Source: Hypomyces perniciosus
Lineage: Eukaryota > Ascomycota > Sordariomycetes > Hypocreales > Hypocreaceae
Length of the DNA stretch: 64,000 bases
Direction of reading: 5' to 3'
NCBI GenBank assembly: GCA_008477525.1
Contig: SPDT01000009.1
Location: 248,001 to 312,000 of the forward strand
The translations under genes were made by a program, and so were the position numbers. Within the stretch, counting starts at the first letter, position 1, and the number at the start of each line of letters is the position of its first letter. The notes under the pieces are model-generated. The model did no database searches, was not told the origin of the DNA, and saw only the letters and a list, made by a program, of their open reading frames with translations. Shown in pieces: positions 11,081 through 22,058 of the stretch.

Positions 11081-14000
11081 AGGAGTGCTCTACGCATTTG
11101 GTGCTGGCGTGAACTCCTTCTGCTCGGCCTTGTGTCCTGAGTTTCAATTCCAGAATTTTAAGCAGCTCGTTATCGTTGAAATCGTCGAATTGAAATGCGG
11201 AGCTAAGTGGAAAGCGCCTAGTAAGGCCTGGATTGGAGTTCTCGAGCATCTCTTCCATCTGCTCTTTATAACCCAACAACAGGACGCATCGATCTTCTCC
11301 TGGAGTGCTTTTGACTTCAGCGACGATCGTATCAATCACGGCAGTCTTGTAAGGGTCTCCTGTGTTGTTGGTTCCTTTGCCGCCGGGGTATAACATGTAT
11401 GCCTCGTCTATTATTAGTACTTTGCCCTGTGATGCTTTCAAGATCGCCTTCGTGTTCTTCTCAGACTCGCCAAGGACGCTACCGACAAAATCCGACGGGT
11501 CCTTGAAAACAACTACGCGAAGCGTCAGTGATCGTAGGTTGAGGGGCGCCAATCATAGTCGCCTAAAACAGAGTAATACTGCCTTGAAAATGGGGAGAGT
11601 GATGCGTCAAATAACTGAGCACTTACCATCACGCTTCGAGAACAAACCTAGGTCTGCCAAGATGGAGCCGTACAACTTCACAACTGTCGTCTTTCCCGTG
11701 CCAGGTGACCCGAGAAAAATGCGATTTAGGCTCACTTCGATTGGAGGCTTCTCCTCGAGCTCTCGCTGGTAATTAAGTTGTATTCGATCAACCATGCCCT
11801 TTATCGATTCTTTCACCGCTTGTAGTCCGATTAATTGATGTAGAGTTTTCCATGCCTCACTCTGCTGGATGGCCTGGTGAGGTTCGGGTCCAACCAGGTC
11901 TTCTTTCGTGAAGACAAAGTCGTCTGGTATCTCGCCAGCCGTACGCTCTTGCTGCAGACGTATGGATTGACGCTCTGTCACTTTAGCCCAGGCATTCTCC
12001 AGCATGCGTACGTTTCCGTACCCTTCGCTGCCTCGACCTCTTCCGACGCGTCGACTGAGGATTCGAGCGTACAGGCCGTCTGGCCCGCCCCCCAGCTTCG
12101 CCCGCCTTCCATACTTTTTCTCGACCATCCGACCGAGCATCCTAAGTAGATCTTTATCTGAATAATCAACGAAGTCGAGGCGGCAAGGCATGCGACTATC
12201 AAGTCCTGGGTTGTGCTCGAAGAAAGTTTCCATCTCCTTTCTATACCCAGCCAGAATAAAGACAATCTTCCCCATTTTTCCTTCTATTTCCGCAAGGAGG
12301 AAATCCAACACAGCTTTCCCTCCATGGGTGTTACCGGAGGAAAGTTGATAGGCCTCATCTAGAAAGAAAGCACCTCCGCCAGCGTTGATGATGGCCTCGA
12401 TCTTCTTTTTCGCTCCAGCAACCCCTTCGCTGGCTAGGCTAGATCCACTGATCTCCACGAATTCGCGTCCTGGCAGTGCATTAATAGAAGTAAGAAATTG
12501 GGCATATAGCCGTGCAACCGTTGTCTTCCCTAATAACCATTAGTACCTAAGACTACAACATACACTCAAATCCACGCGACTCACCTGTCCCAGAGTTTCC
12601 AAGCATAACCATCCCCAGCCGTTCCTTCTTCATATCTGTGCCCTGCCTTGCGACGGTCTCCATCTTGGACTTCATGCTCAAGATAGTGGCCTTGACCTCT
12701 TCAAGCCCAGTAAGACTCATGAGACTATCGATTGCGTCATTGGCAGCGTTGTCAACTCGCTTTTGTCGTTCCCATTCGGCCTCAGATGGGCTTTTTGTGT
12801 CGTGCTCCAGTTTGTACCCCTTCGATGCATGCTCCCGACCTTCGGTAGGCCGGGCTGCTTTACCCGTTACCTTCGAGGCCGTTGTATCGTCTGCAGCCGG
12901 AGTTGGAGAAGCATGGTTGAGGCCGCTGTCCACCAGCTGGCTTGATTGTGCAACCTGCTTCGCAGCATCCAGCTCGCGCTTCTTTTGCTCAAGGGCGTTG
13001 GATCGTTCGACGGCTGTTCTGTTCTCGGCGGTCTGTTCCCTGGCCGTATATATTTGGCGGTCGAGTTCGGCCATCTTTTTAGCATGCTGTGTCTGTGACC
13101 GGACACGTTTTTCTTGCATCTCGAACTCAACCTCCAGCTCCTTTTTCCGTCTCTGATCGTCAAGCTCACACTACCGACATACTGATGACTGAGACTAGTA
13201 GCATTTACGCCGCTCCACGTAGTTCCTGGAGCATTTGAACTCCACTACTCTTTCACACAGCATTTTCGAGTGGTTGTAAAGCTGATGGCAACACTGCGGA
13301 CACGCATGGATCCTGCAGCTTAGCATTGCGCCACTGTACACTCCTGGTTAGCTTGGGGATACCGATTGGAGTTGCTACTCACCATGGCTCTGAGCACCCT
13401 CCATCTGGACATTCTCTGTCAAAGTCCTCTGGGCTACGCAAAAGCGCAACACGGTTGTTGTGACGCTCGCATTTAACAGGAATCCCATCATAGATATGGT
13501 TACCGGCCTTCAACATGTCCATGAAGCGGCGCCACAAATCCCCTCCTTTACGAGATCCCATGAATGTCTCTGCATCCCCAATGAGAACAAGAGCGTCCCG
13601 AGCCCGAGAGAGAAGAACGTTCAACCGCTCGGGCGAGGCCATGAAACCAATGTCCCGTCGAGCATTGCTTCGCGTCAAGGAAATAACGATTATATCACTT
13701 TCATCTCCCTGGAAATTATCTGCCACCTGTTAGTGATGTCTTGCAAAGAGGTTCCTCAACTAAAATTGTACAACCTACCGATCGTAGATATCCTGATGCG
13801 AGGTTTCCCCAAATTGGCAGTCGCGGCTGGCATCAATCCGGCACGGACCAAATCATGGGAATCGAGATCGTTCAGTACGGGGTCATTGTCTTTCCCAAGC
13901 TCATCGAGCAGCAGACGTAACTGGCCGAGGTAGGGCGTTAATACGGCTATATTATCGGTTCTGTAGCCCTGCTGCCCAAGATAGCGAACGCATTTGAGCG

Positions 14001-16546
14001 TCATCTTGGCCTCGAAGAGATTCTTTTTCGAGGAAGTGGAAGCAGAATCCCTCCAGTCCGGAACACCAGCCATCTCAACTTCGTTCTCCCCGTGGTTCAC
14101 AAATATGAGATTGTCTCTGAATCCATGCAGATTAGGCCTGCTTCTGGTTGCAGAAGCGTCAGTGAGATCTGGATAGGTCAACCCCCTCACAAGAGCCGAA
14201 ATCTCTGGTCGCATTCGGTGCTGTTGCGAAAGGACGTGATGGGGGTAGCCCCGCATGATGAGCCTTTCGAAGAGTGATCGGTTAAGATCATATCCATCAC
14301 CCTTCTCGACGCTGAGATCATAATGCACTTTGGGCCGGAGCTGCTTATGGTCGCCGATTAACACCAGTTGCTTCGTATCTGGACCGATCGCAGTGAGGAT
14401 GTGGCTCTCTAAAATCTCACCAGCCTCCTCAACAAAGACGACGCCTGGCGCAACTGACTGTATAGCTCGCACGTACTTCGCAGCCGCCGTCGTCGTACAC
14501 CCAATGATGCGTTTTTGACGGATGACTGAGAGGTCTTTCTCCATGTATATCGCGTTCACTTTCTCAAGCGCCAAATTGTAGGCATTTCCTGCCTCACGAA
14601 GACAATGCAATCGCTCCTTCAGCATGTCCTCCTTCCATTTGTTCAGCGTCTTTATTCGATCTTCTGTCAGCATTTTCCAAACTTCTGGGAACTTTTGTGC
14701 ATGCTGTCTCTGAAACATTCCGGCGTCTTTGCCTCGGTACCACCGGTCCAGCAGGTAGAATCGATCAATTGCTCTTCCTTTTCGGCCAACTCGACTCATG
14801 GCATCTTCAGGCATTTCGAAGGCATCAAAGAACAGAGGTTCATCGGACAGAAATTCGACATGCTCCAAGATTTCCGATTTTGAGAAGTCCCTCTGAAAGG
14901 TAGCGAAGGCGTCGCGCAGTTTGCTGCCAGCCTCGGTTATGGCTGATTTCCACAGCCCCAGCATGGCGTGCTGTTCGCGAGTTAAATTCACAGTATTGCG
15001 TGCCTGGATAAGTGATAGAGCATGCGTTCTCGCAGTCGCCTTCTTCGTTGACCCCAGACGGACGATGTCGGACTCTAGTATGTCCAGATTTAGGAAGTCT
15101 TCCAGAAATTGGTCGAGAGCGTGATGTGTGTAGCAAACCACAAGAATCTTCTCATCGGTGTATTCGAGTATGGCTTTAGTAATAAGTGACCCGATGAATG
15201 ACTTCCCAGTTCCTGGGCCAAATCAGCAGTCTTCTCCAGAGCAAATCCCATGTTACGTACCTGGAGGACCTTGAATTAAGGCAACTCGTTGACGAAGCCC
15301 CGCGAGAAGGCATTCGGCTTGCGAATCGTCGAGCTTTACCTGTGAAGGAAGTTGTAAAACATCCTTCAAATCATAAGAAGGATCCTTCCCAAGGTGTTTT
15401 ATGAGACCGGGGATATCACCACTCAGTCGATAGTCGGGCGGCAGCAATCTCTTGCCCTTTTCCCATCGAAGCAAGTCCTCTTCCAACGAGAGCTCCTTGA
15501 TCTCCTGTAGCTGCTTTAACACGGGTTCATAGGTGAAGAGAGCGGTGTTAAGTTGGACTAATCTAATCTCTCGTGCGTGTTTGATCCGTGCCAGGGCCCT
15601 ATCTATCGCTGCGTTCAGTTAGATCTTGAAGACATTGGAACTGTAGGGACCAGGGCTGTCGATTGTCACAGAGAACTCCAAGCATGCTTAGGTTTTCCAG
15701 GCTAAAACCTCTCCGCTTTGCTTTTCTTCCATCAAGGGCGATCTGTACTTCTTCTCGGAGGTCACGTATCATGTCCTCCCGTAGCAACCGGAATTGGCCA
15801 TCCACATAGAAAGCCAGACCATCAGCGTGGCTCAGACAGTTTTCTATATCGGTGCTTCGAGGTAGGAATGGATCCTTCGACGCCAGTTCATCTGCGGTCG
15901 GAAGGATGGAAATCTGTCGGATGTCTGCAAAATCATTGTCATGGCGTCCACCGGGGCCGCACATATCCGGTTCGTGTTTCGCTGTGATGGTGCTGGTTAT
16001 ATGTACGATCCGTTGCGCCCGCTGCCGAACTTGTAATTGGGAGGATCCTAGAAGTTCTTGTTTTATTCCTTCATCCCGGGCGATTGGGGCATAAGTGATG
16101 GCCTGTTCAGTCGGTAGGGAGATTAGCTGAAGTAATAGCCACGAAAATGCCTCAATTCCATTCTCGCCTAGCTTCTTAAACCTCACTGCCTCGATAAAAG
16201 ACGCCCATGTCAGCACTGTTTCGACAACCTTCAGGGCCACCTGGCGTAAGACCTCGCCGCCGCATATCGTTTTCAGCTCGTCGGCTTCGAGGTAATGAAG
16301 AAAAGTCGCTATGGGCCCATCCAGGAACGCTGGAGAGTTGTCAAAGCTTAACGAAGACTGGAGGGCGCTATAACCGTGAGGGCTACCAACGAGTCGCTGA
16401 ATACATATCGCAGGTTCAGGCTGGTTGGATATGGCCTCGAGGAACAGCTTCGCATTCGCCTTCGTGATGGTGCGCTCACCAGTCAATATCTTGTCAAGCA
16501 GACTACGAAGCTTGGTGCTTCGGCTGGACGTTTTCGCATCCGGCAT
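10992..16546 (-). pseudogene. NFX1-type SF1 helicase / zinc finger / CbbX-like AAA fusion, inactivated
   Basis: Large multidomain NTPase related to ZNFX1-type helicases. Segments on the minus strand: 16546-15599 (N-terminal region, GPGGRHDNDFADI), 15598-15261, 15212-13779 (helicase; Walker A GPPGTGKSF rebuilt across an intron, VEEAGEI, GDHKQLRP, QQHRMRP), 13719-13383 (DNFQGDESDII, LSRARDALVL), 13318-12585 (zinc finger, coiled coil, first AAA), 12529-11627 (second AAA with DEAYQL, third Walker A GSPGTGKTT) and 11512-10992 (DEAYMLY). Three lesions are seen. At about 15600 the frame breaks and the family segment between CLQDL and the ALARIKHAREI part is missing. Two in-frame TAGs lie in the zinc-finger part (near 13200). 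The last AAA domain loses its usual C-terminus after about 11090. Zinc-finger helicases of this type act in RNA-based silencing or defence elsewhere; the role here is unknown. Confidence 0.82.
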
Positions 16547-16711
16547 CTGATTATGCTTCGAAGTACCCTGGAGAAATAAGGATTCGCGGCTTAACTGCCT
16601 TCAGATCTCGAAGCCGGTAATTATTGGACTCATTTAGACATTAATATCTCGCCTTTCCCTCGCCTATTAATACCCCGCACCACCCCTATTCTCCTCACTC
16701 TGTGCTGGGTG
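16547..16711. promoter_or_regulatory. Short divergent intergenic region
   Basis: Only about 165 bp separates the start of the helicase/AAA gene (minus) from the start of the next ORF (plus). It contains a pyrimidine-rich run and ATTAATACCCC. Such a gap implies a shared bidirectional promoter if both genes were real. No specific site is identified. Confidence 0.4.
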
Positions 16712-17653
16712 ATGGCATATTCACCACCTCAGGCAGTAACAGAGCGCACAACACTAAGAACACGTCACGAGCACGTCACAACTGACGGCAGCATCACAAC
16801 CTCCGCATGTGGGACCTTTGGTTGTGTCAACACAGCCGGAAAAGCGTGTAACAGGTTTGTCAGCGCCAGGTATGATCAGGCGGCGTGCCCATCCGTTCTC
16901 GAGCCTGAACTGGACTCAGTCTGGTCACTGCATCGCGCGCCTCTTGCAAGATACTCAACCATTACTACTGTACATCATAGCCACTATATTGAAATAGGTA
17001 TGCCGCTTCTTTTCGGTAACGACCAGGTGCTGGGCCTGTTTCGGATGGTAATGGGTGATCCTCAAGACTTCGATGGCGAACTCCTCCATTTAGTTGTGCT
17101 TGACCACCTTGTCGACGAGCGTAACCTCCAGCAACCGCTTGATCGTGCATGGGATAAGACCCTGCACCCGAACCATGTATACAACTTCCTCACTACTATC
17201 ACATATGGGTACAACATCCAATGCGATTCATTCCTGAAATATTTCGAATCCGAAATAAAGAGCTTGGCGGAAAACTACCTCGATTCACAACCGTCAAATG
17301 GAAAAGGTCGACAAGATTTGATTGCGATACTGAGCAAATGCCGAGCGGAGGTTAGCCGTGGCCTACTCGCAGCTGAGGAATACTATCTCGAAGTGGAGGC
17401 GAGTGCTCTCGTGCAGCCGTACGATCCAGATTATGAAAGCGAACAGTACTACGACCACATAAACAGGCTCGAAGTTGATGATGGTTATGCGAAGGCGACG
17501 AGATACAATGCAGATCTCAGGAAGGAGGCAACTAGGAGACAAAGGCAAGAGGCTAAAGTGGAGTGGGAAGCACTCTTTAATACTGCTGAGGAAGTCGCTC
17601 TTAACGGGCTCGCTGCATGGTTTCGAATCGATCGGATGAAGATGGATGCCTAG
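16712..17653 (+). CDS. Unrecognised protein, 3' end supplied by a MITE end
   Basis: A 313-codon open frame from ATG 16712; the codon before it is GTG, so no longer start is needed. The first ~90 residues are low in predicted structure and may not be coding. From about residue 97 the protein looks real, with acidic/aromatic helical character (VLGLFRMVMGDPQDFDGEL, YDPDYESEQYYDH) and a charged helix rich in R, E and K near the end. I recognise no family. The stop codon TAG at 17651 lies inside sequence matching the terminal part of the MITE family found elsewhere in the window, so the original C-terminus was probably longer. It is divergently placed from the helicase/AAA gene. Confidence 0.5.
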   Translation: MAYSPPQAVTERTTLRTRHEHVTTDGSITTSACGTFGCVNTAGKACNRFVSARYDQAACPSVLEPELDSVWSLHRAPLARYSTITTVHHSHYIEIGMPLLFGNDQVLGLFRMVMGDPQDFDGELLHLVVLDHLVDERNLQQPLDRAWDKTLHPNHVYNFLTTITYGYNIQCDSFLKYFESEIKSLAENYLDSQPSNGKGRQDLIAILSKCRAEVSRGLLAAEEYYLEVEASALVQPYDPDYESEQYYDHINRLEVDDGYAKATRYNADLRKEATRRQRQEAKVEWEALFNTAEEVALNGLAAWFRIDRMKMDA

Positions 17654-17701
17654 AAACTCTCCACACATACAAAATGCGGACACTGATTTCCGTCGCTACT
17701 A
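17647..17701 (+). mobile_element. MITE right-end fragment
   Basis: Bases 17647-17701 match the right end of the 460-bp MITE family (GCCTAGAAACT, ATGCGGACACTGATTTC, GCTACTA) and are followed by TA, the family's target site. The rest of the element is absent. It forms the end of the upstream ORF. Confidence 0.7.
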
Positions 17702-17703
17702 TA

Positions 17704-18289
17704 CCCAGGGTGGTGATAAGCGGGGAAGAATACGATTGACTGAGATAGCAAAGCTAGCTTCTATGTTTAAACAAGTTATTTGTATTAACGCTCAATGCTA
17801 TTATTATTCAACCTTGACCTCAAACTCTTAAAGCAGTCTTGTAATATATAACAATCAAACTATGAGCCCGATGCCCTTCTGAATATGGTAGTATGGACAT
17901 TTTTCCAGAGGAATATAGCGAAGATATTAATGCCTACTTACGAGAAAAAGATGAAACTGCAACGTAATTCGCGAAACACTTACCACAGCCATATCTATCC
18001 AAAAGGCGAAAAGGCATAATAAACGGTATAATTAACACTTATAGTAGAAGGTTCAAGATGGAAACACTATTTAGTCTAGGGTTAGGGTGAATATCAATCA
18101 CAGATCAACAGTATGAGGGCTCATTTGCAGATGCATAAAATGATAGAATTCGACACTCTTGCTGATCCCAAGTTAGGTGGGAAAAGCTGCTGCTTAAATA
18201 CATGAAAAATTGCTAACTAATTGATCATGACCACCCAGATCTAGGAAATCTAGCTGTCATGATATCGTCATTGACTTACGGATCCGGCT
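17704..18289. other. No gene; contains a dispersed repeat
   Basis: No convincing coding frame. Bases 18091-18173 match 42396-42480 in the same orientation (shared islands GATCAACAGTATGAGG and ATTCGACACTCTTGCTG). A short TAGGGTTAGGG lies at 18076, too short to be a telomere array. Confidence 0.45.
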
Positions 18290-18933
18290 GTTGTTGCAAG
18301 CTAGTTGGGAATCAAGGAATGTTCGTAGAAATGAAGGAATGTGTCATGATGTGGAATGTGCCGTGATGTGGAACTATCCGTTACTGAGGTTGACAGTGTA
18401 TGTACCTAATCGCTCTTGGATTCAAGAGTATGGGTATTTCCTTACCTTAGCCCAACCCTATCGACAGTTAGACCGTGGTCTGACCTTTTAGCTATGCCAA
18501 TTATGTGATGCCAAGTTAAACCCATGGGAAGGCCTTTACAACTGTGATAAGCAAACCTCGTCAGCTATTATTCACCTTCGTAACCGACATAATATCAGTA
18601 TGGAGAGTTCGGCTGCCTGAGGTTTGGGTTCAGCTTCGCCGTCAGTTATGGAGCTGCTTCTTTTCTCCCCTAGCATCAAAGCGCCACTGTTGCCGGTACA
18701 TAGCTATGTACTGTAGAAGCTTTTCAAAATAACCTGCTTAAATAGCTGGATTATTTCAAAGTCTATTCCCTTCAATATCGTTGATTGCAGCCAATTTCAC
18801 AGCCTTTTACTGACGCCTCTCAAGGTTATCCAAAAAACCCTAATATCAAGTCACACAACAATCCGAAATTGGCTTCAACTCCGGTTTGACGAAAAAAAGG
18901 CCCTTCTCAAAGAAGAACTCCATAAAGAGTGCT
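18290..18933 (+). pseudogene. hAT transposase N-terminal relic with BED-like finger
   Basis: Translated pieces in plus frames resemble the start of fungal hAT transposases: a RSWIQEYGYF block, then LCQLCDAKLNPWEG and TSSAIIHLRNRHNIS (a C2H2 BED-type finger). Beyond several stops comes SHTTIRNWLQLRFDEKKALL, the region just before the catalytic core. The core is not seen because a foldback element interrupts at 18934. It is a different copy from the complete hAT at 27993-33551. It is not functional. Confidence 0.6.
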
Positions 18934-19838
18934 ACAATTACAATTTATTATTAACGCCCGGCAGCTTTAGCCGAAAGGGCAACTTTAGATAGTATACATG
19001 TGTGTTTCTCAAGCTTTGTCATGTATCCTAGAGCCCATATAGTCTCCTCTTTTTGCTTATGCAATTTTGCGCTCCTTATTTCTTGCACGGAAAGCTATGT
19101 AGCACTCTTCCTAAGAGAGTAGACAAAGCACTACCAGGGAAACATACGCGACTGCTCTACGACTGCCTATCACGGCTTGAAGCTGGGGTGCTCGCCCAAC
19201 TCAGGACAGGTATGGCGAGAATAAATGCGTACCTCTATCGGATCAACGCAGAATTATCAGATGAATGTGAGTGCAGACAAGCGAAAGAAACGGTTGACCA
19301 CTTCCTTTTCCGATGCTGAAAGTGGACATCACAACGAACAGAGATGCTCCAATGCACAGAAACACAAAGAGGCAACATCTCCTTCTACTTGGGAGGAAAG
19401 TCACCGGCAGATGGCGACAAATGGATGCCAAACCTAGAAGCAGTGCGAGCGACAATACGGTTCGCAATGGCCACTGGCCGACTAGATGCTAATTAATTAG
19501 CTGCGGGAATGAACCGCACACCCCTCAGCCTAACTCACCTTATAACCGACTCAACACACACTCACCACCTCGTGGGACGAACAGCAGGCAACGCTTCAGC
19601 CGCCGAAGATAGGACGCTGAACACTTGTAGAATCGCCTTCAAGCCGGCTTGCTAATGAAACTACTAACTACGAGAAAACGCGAGAAATAAGGAGCGCAAA
19701 ATTGCATAAGCAAAAAGAGGAGACTATATGAGCTCTAGGATACATGACAAAGCTTGAGAAACACACATGTATACTATCTAAAGTTGCTCTTTCGGCTAAA
19801 GCCGCTGGGCGTTAATAATAAATTGTAAATTGTAGCTT
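18934..19838. mobile_element. Foldback element with ~150-bp inverted arms around a LINE tail
   Basis: Left arm about 18934-19083 and right arm about 19679-19838 are inverted copies of each other. They share CAATTTATTATTAACGCC, GGCTTTAGCCGAAAG, CATGTGTGTTTCTCAAGC and TTGCTTATGCAATTTTGCGC. The ~600-bp centre holds the 3' part of the LINE family seen at 5780-8335. I saw no clear target duplication. It may be a TIR transposon or MITE that captured a LINE tail, or an inverted duplication formed around one. Confidence 0.7.
19084..19680 (+). mobile_element. LINE 3' fragment inside the foldback element
   Basis: Encodes the C-terminal part of the second LINE family: VLAQLRTGMARINAYLYR followed by the CECRQAKETVDHFLFRC knuckle. 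The 3' UTR shows GAAGATAGGACGCTGAACACTTG, matching 8216-8238. A stop (TGA at 19317) and further decay make it non-functional. Confidence 0.75.
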
Positions 19839-20015
19839 TCCGATGTCTTCTTGGCGGCCATTCAGGTGAAGATACATACGTAAAATCTAAAGCAGAGTAA
19901 AATACCAATAGGCTTCAAATAGGAGGCTTTACTGTGTACCTTATTTTATAAGCCTACAACCGTGGTTGTTAATAACCTGCTGATTTTAGCTTGACGATGG
20001 GAAGCTTTCGAAAAC

Positions 20016-20980
20016 TTGCTGAGTACATACTTCATCGCTCAAGCGGAGAAGTTGAGCGCAAAGCTTATGCTTGGATTAGAGCCCAACATCAGCTTGGCGA
20101 GGATAAAAGATGATATGACGAACTCGGAATGTGGATACTCTTTTATCAAGCATCCTTCTAACGGCCCTAACGAGGCGTATCAGGAGCTACTAGTCCAGGC
20201 CTGCACTTCACGTACCGTTGGGCTTGCTAGACATGGCCAGTGGAGCTGGAATGCCGTCAAATCATATCTCAAGGAGACAGCGCTACTGGAGGAAATGCTG
20301 TTAGGCGGTCTTTATACGGCATGTGGCCAAGTGCCGAGGATACGTGAGTTGCTTAGCCTCGAGAGTGAAAATAGCCCTTTTTCGAATCGCGGCATATTCA
20401 TCTGGAACGACTCTATGGTCTACGTCATCCGACATCACAAGACTAAAAGACTCACAAATCGAGAGTTTTATATGGTGCGGTTCTTGCCTATGCGGCTGGG
20501 GTATATTATGTTTAAATACCTGGCTTACATACGCCGATTATCGGATTTGCTACGGCGAGAGCGACTTGGATATCCCGATTAAAACCAGCCAGGCATGCGG
20601 CAGAAACGTCTTCTTTTCCAGCTCGATAGCGCTGCATGGAAAACATCTCGTCTTACGGCAATACTTAAAAGTGCTACGTTAAAAGTCTGGGGTCACAAGA
20701 TCAATACACAGCTCTATCGTCAGGTTGCGATTGGAATCACTGAGAAGCATGTTCGGGAAGTGCATACGCCTTTTAACCAATACGACAATTCAAGCGCTGA
20801 AGCTGACTTGAAAATCGTGTTTGCTTGGCAAAGCGGACATCGTCCCTTACAACGCGGGATCACTTATGGCCTTGATGGTGCATTCCCACATCGGCTTCAG
20901 CTAACTCTCCTACGCGCCTATGAGTGGGCATCCACTCGCTAGCATGAATTTCTCCACCAGCCGAGCAAAGCGGTGCCTTT
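20016..20980 (+). pseudogene. Telomere-linked-helicase-like N-terminal region, relic
   Basis: Two overlapping frames (20016-20582 and 20595-20942) read together like the region upstream of the RecQ helicase in fungal telomere-linked helicase-type proteins. The order is YSFIKHPSNGPNEAYQELL, WNAVKSYLKET, RELLSLESENSPFSNRGIF, VIRHHKTKRLTNREFY, VRFLPMRLGYIMFKYLAYIR, then LYRQVAIGITEKHV, SGHRPLQRGITYGLDGAFP and a LLRAYEWAST tail ending near WHEFL. A frameshift near 20582 splits it. No helicase domain follows. The family assignment is from memory of the pattern and is moderately sure. Confidence 0.55.
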
Positions 20981-22058
20981 TTCATGCAGCCACTCATCTT
21001 CTATTACTAAGCCGTTAGTACATGCTCCGGGGCTCAAGCGGAACATCACAGACGCCCTACCCTTCTGTTGTTAATTGCCGTCTGGTAACTGACAGTTGAG
21101 TTTGCAGGGGAAATTTTGCACAGCGATGCAAGCAAGGGGCAGCCGATGAAAGGTGTCAAGCGGCCGACAATCTTCTCCGTGATGAACTGTGTCGCCATCA
21201 TCGCTCCAGCGTAGGAGGAAGGGGGGCGGCTGTTCGCGCAATGGCACGGCCAGAGTCTCGTAAGTTCTGTAACTCTGCCAGGGAAGACTGCGAGCCGACA
21301 GCCATATATTTTTTCACGAATTTTATTCAGTTGCTCGAGTTGTTGCGTTGGCGGTCCCTGCAAGATTCCGAGAGTGGAATAGGGATGGACCGGTAATACG
21401 CGTTCTAGTAATAATAGGCGTTGGACGTACTGCAGCCTTTCCACTCACACTTCTTTACAGATAACGATTGAATAACTCGGTAGGTGAATAAAATGGTCCA
21501 TGTTTGAAATGGCAGACATATATAATGAATGTCGTCGCTTTGGCGTATGCAGGCTTTATGTTTCCAGGCCATTTAAACTGCTTCCGCTTTACGCGACCTG
21601 GTTTCGCGTCCTTTACACGCGCCATGCCGATAGCACAGACTTTTGATTGACTACTGGTAAATCAACTGAACCCCTGTAGCTTAAACCAACTCTACCCCCG
21701 GCAGTGGGGCTGCAAAATTAACTCTACTAGAAATAATAATTAGCATTGACTACTAGGAAATTGGCTACAGAACACGACATCACATGCCATTTCACGTGAT
21801 ATCATGGCTTGCGAGAAGACATGGATTACTCGGCTAAATGCGACAAAATATTACTAACAAATATGGGCTTAGTAAGTCACGCTAGACCCAACGCCGCAGT
21901 TGTCACCTGACTGGACCTCTCATCAGCTGGGTAAGTTACTGGGCCAACGCCTCCGTCGGGAACTGGAGTGCAGATGTTTCTTGCCCCCACTACCTACATT
22001 GTCGCTCAATGCGCAAAACATCACCAGCCGTTGTCTTCCATCACCGCGCACACTTATC
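20981..22058. other. No recognisable gene; upstream region of nuclease-like gene
   Basis: Frames on both strands at 21046-21444 are of modest length and resemble nothing I know. The first half may be further remains of the helicase-like relic. The part nearest 22058 is the promoter and 5' UTR of the PD-(D/E)XK gene. An in-frame ATG at about 21900 exists, but the encoded extension is poor, so I prefer the start at 22059. Confidence 0.4.

Noticed and set aside
13150..13215. Very short intron to bypass the two TAG codons in the zinc-finger part of the helicase/AAA gene
   Set aside because: Possible GT-AG pairs there give introns of 25-38 nt and do not restore the frame, so I treat the stops as real lesions.
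15590..15610. Unspliced intron to explain the frame break near 15600
   Set aside because: No GT donor or acceptor fits, and the expected family segment is absent rather than interrupted.
18076..18088. TTAGGG-like repeats (also near 26872 and 45030)
   Set aside because: Each has only about two units. That is far too short for a telomere or a meaningful interstitial telomere array.
21046..21444. 132-codon minus-strand frame
   Set aside because: No family resemblance. It may be antisense to decayed helicase-like DNA; not called.
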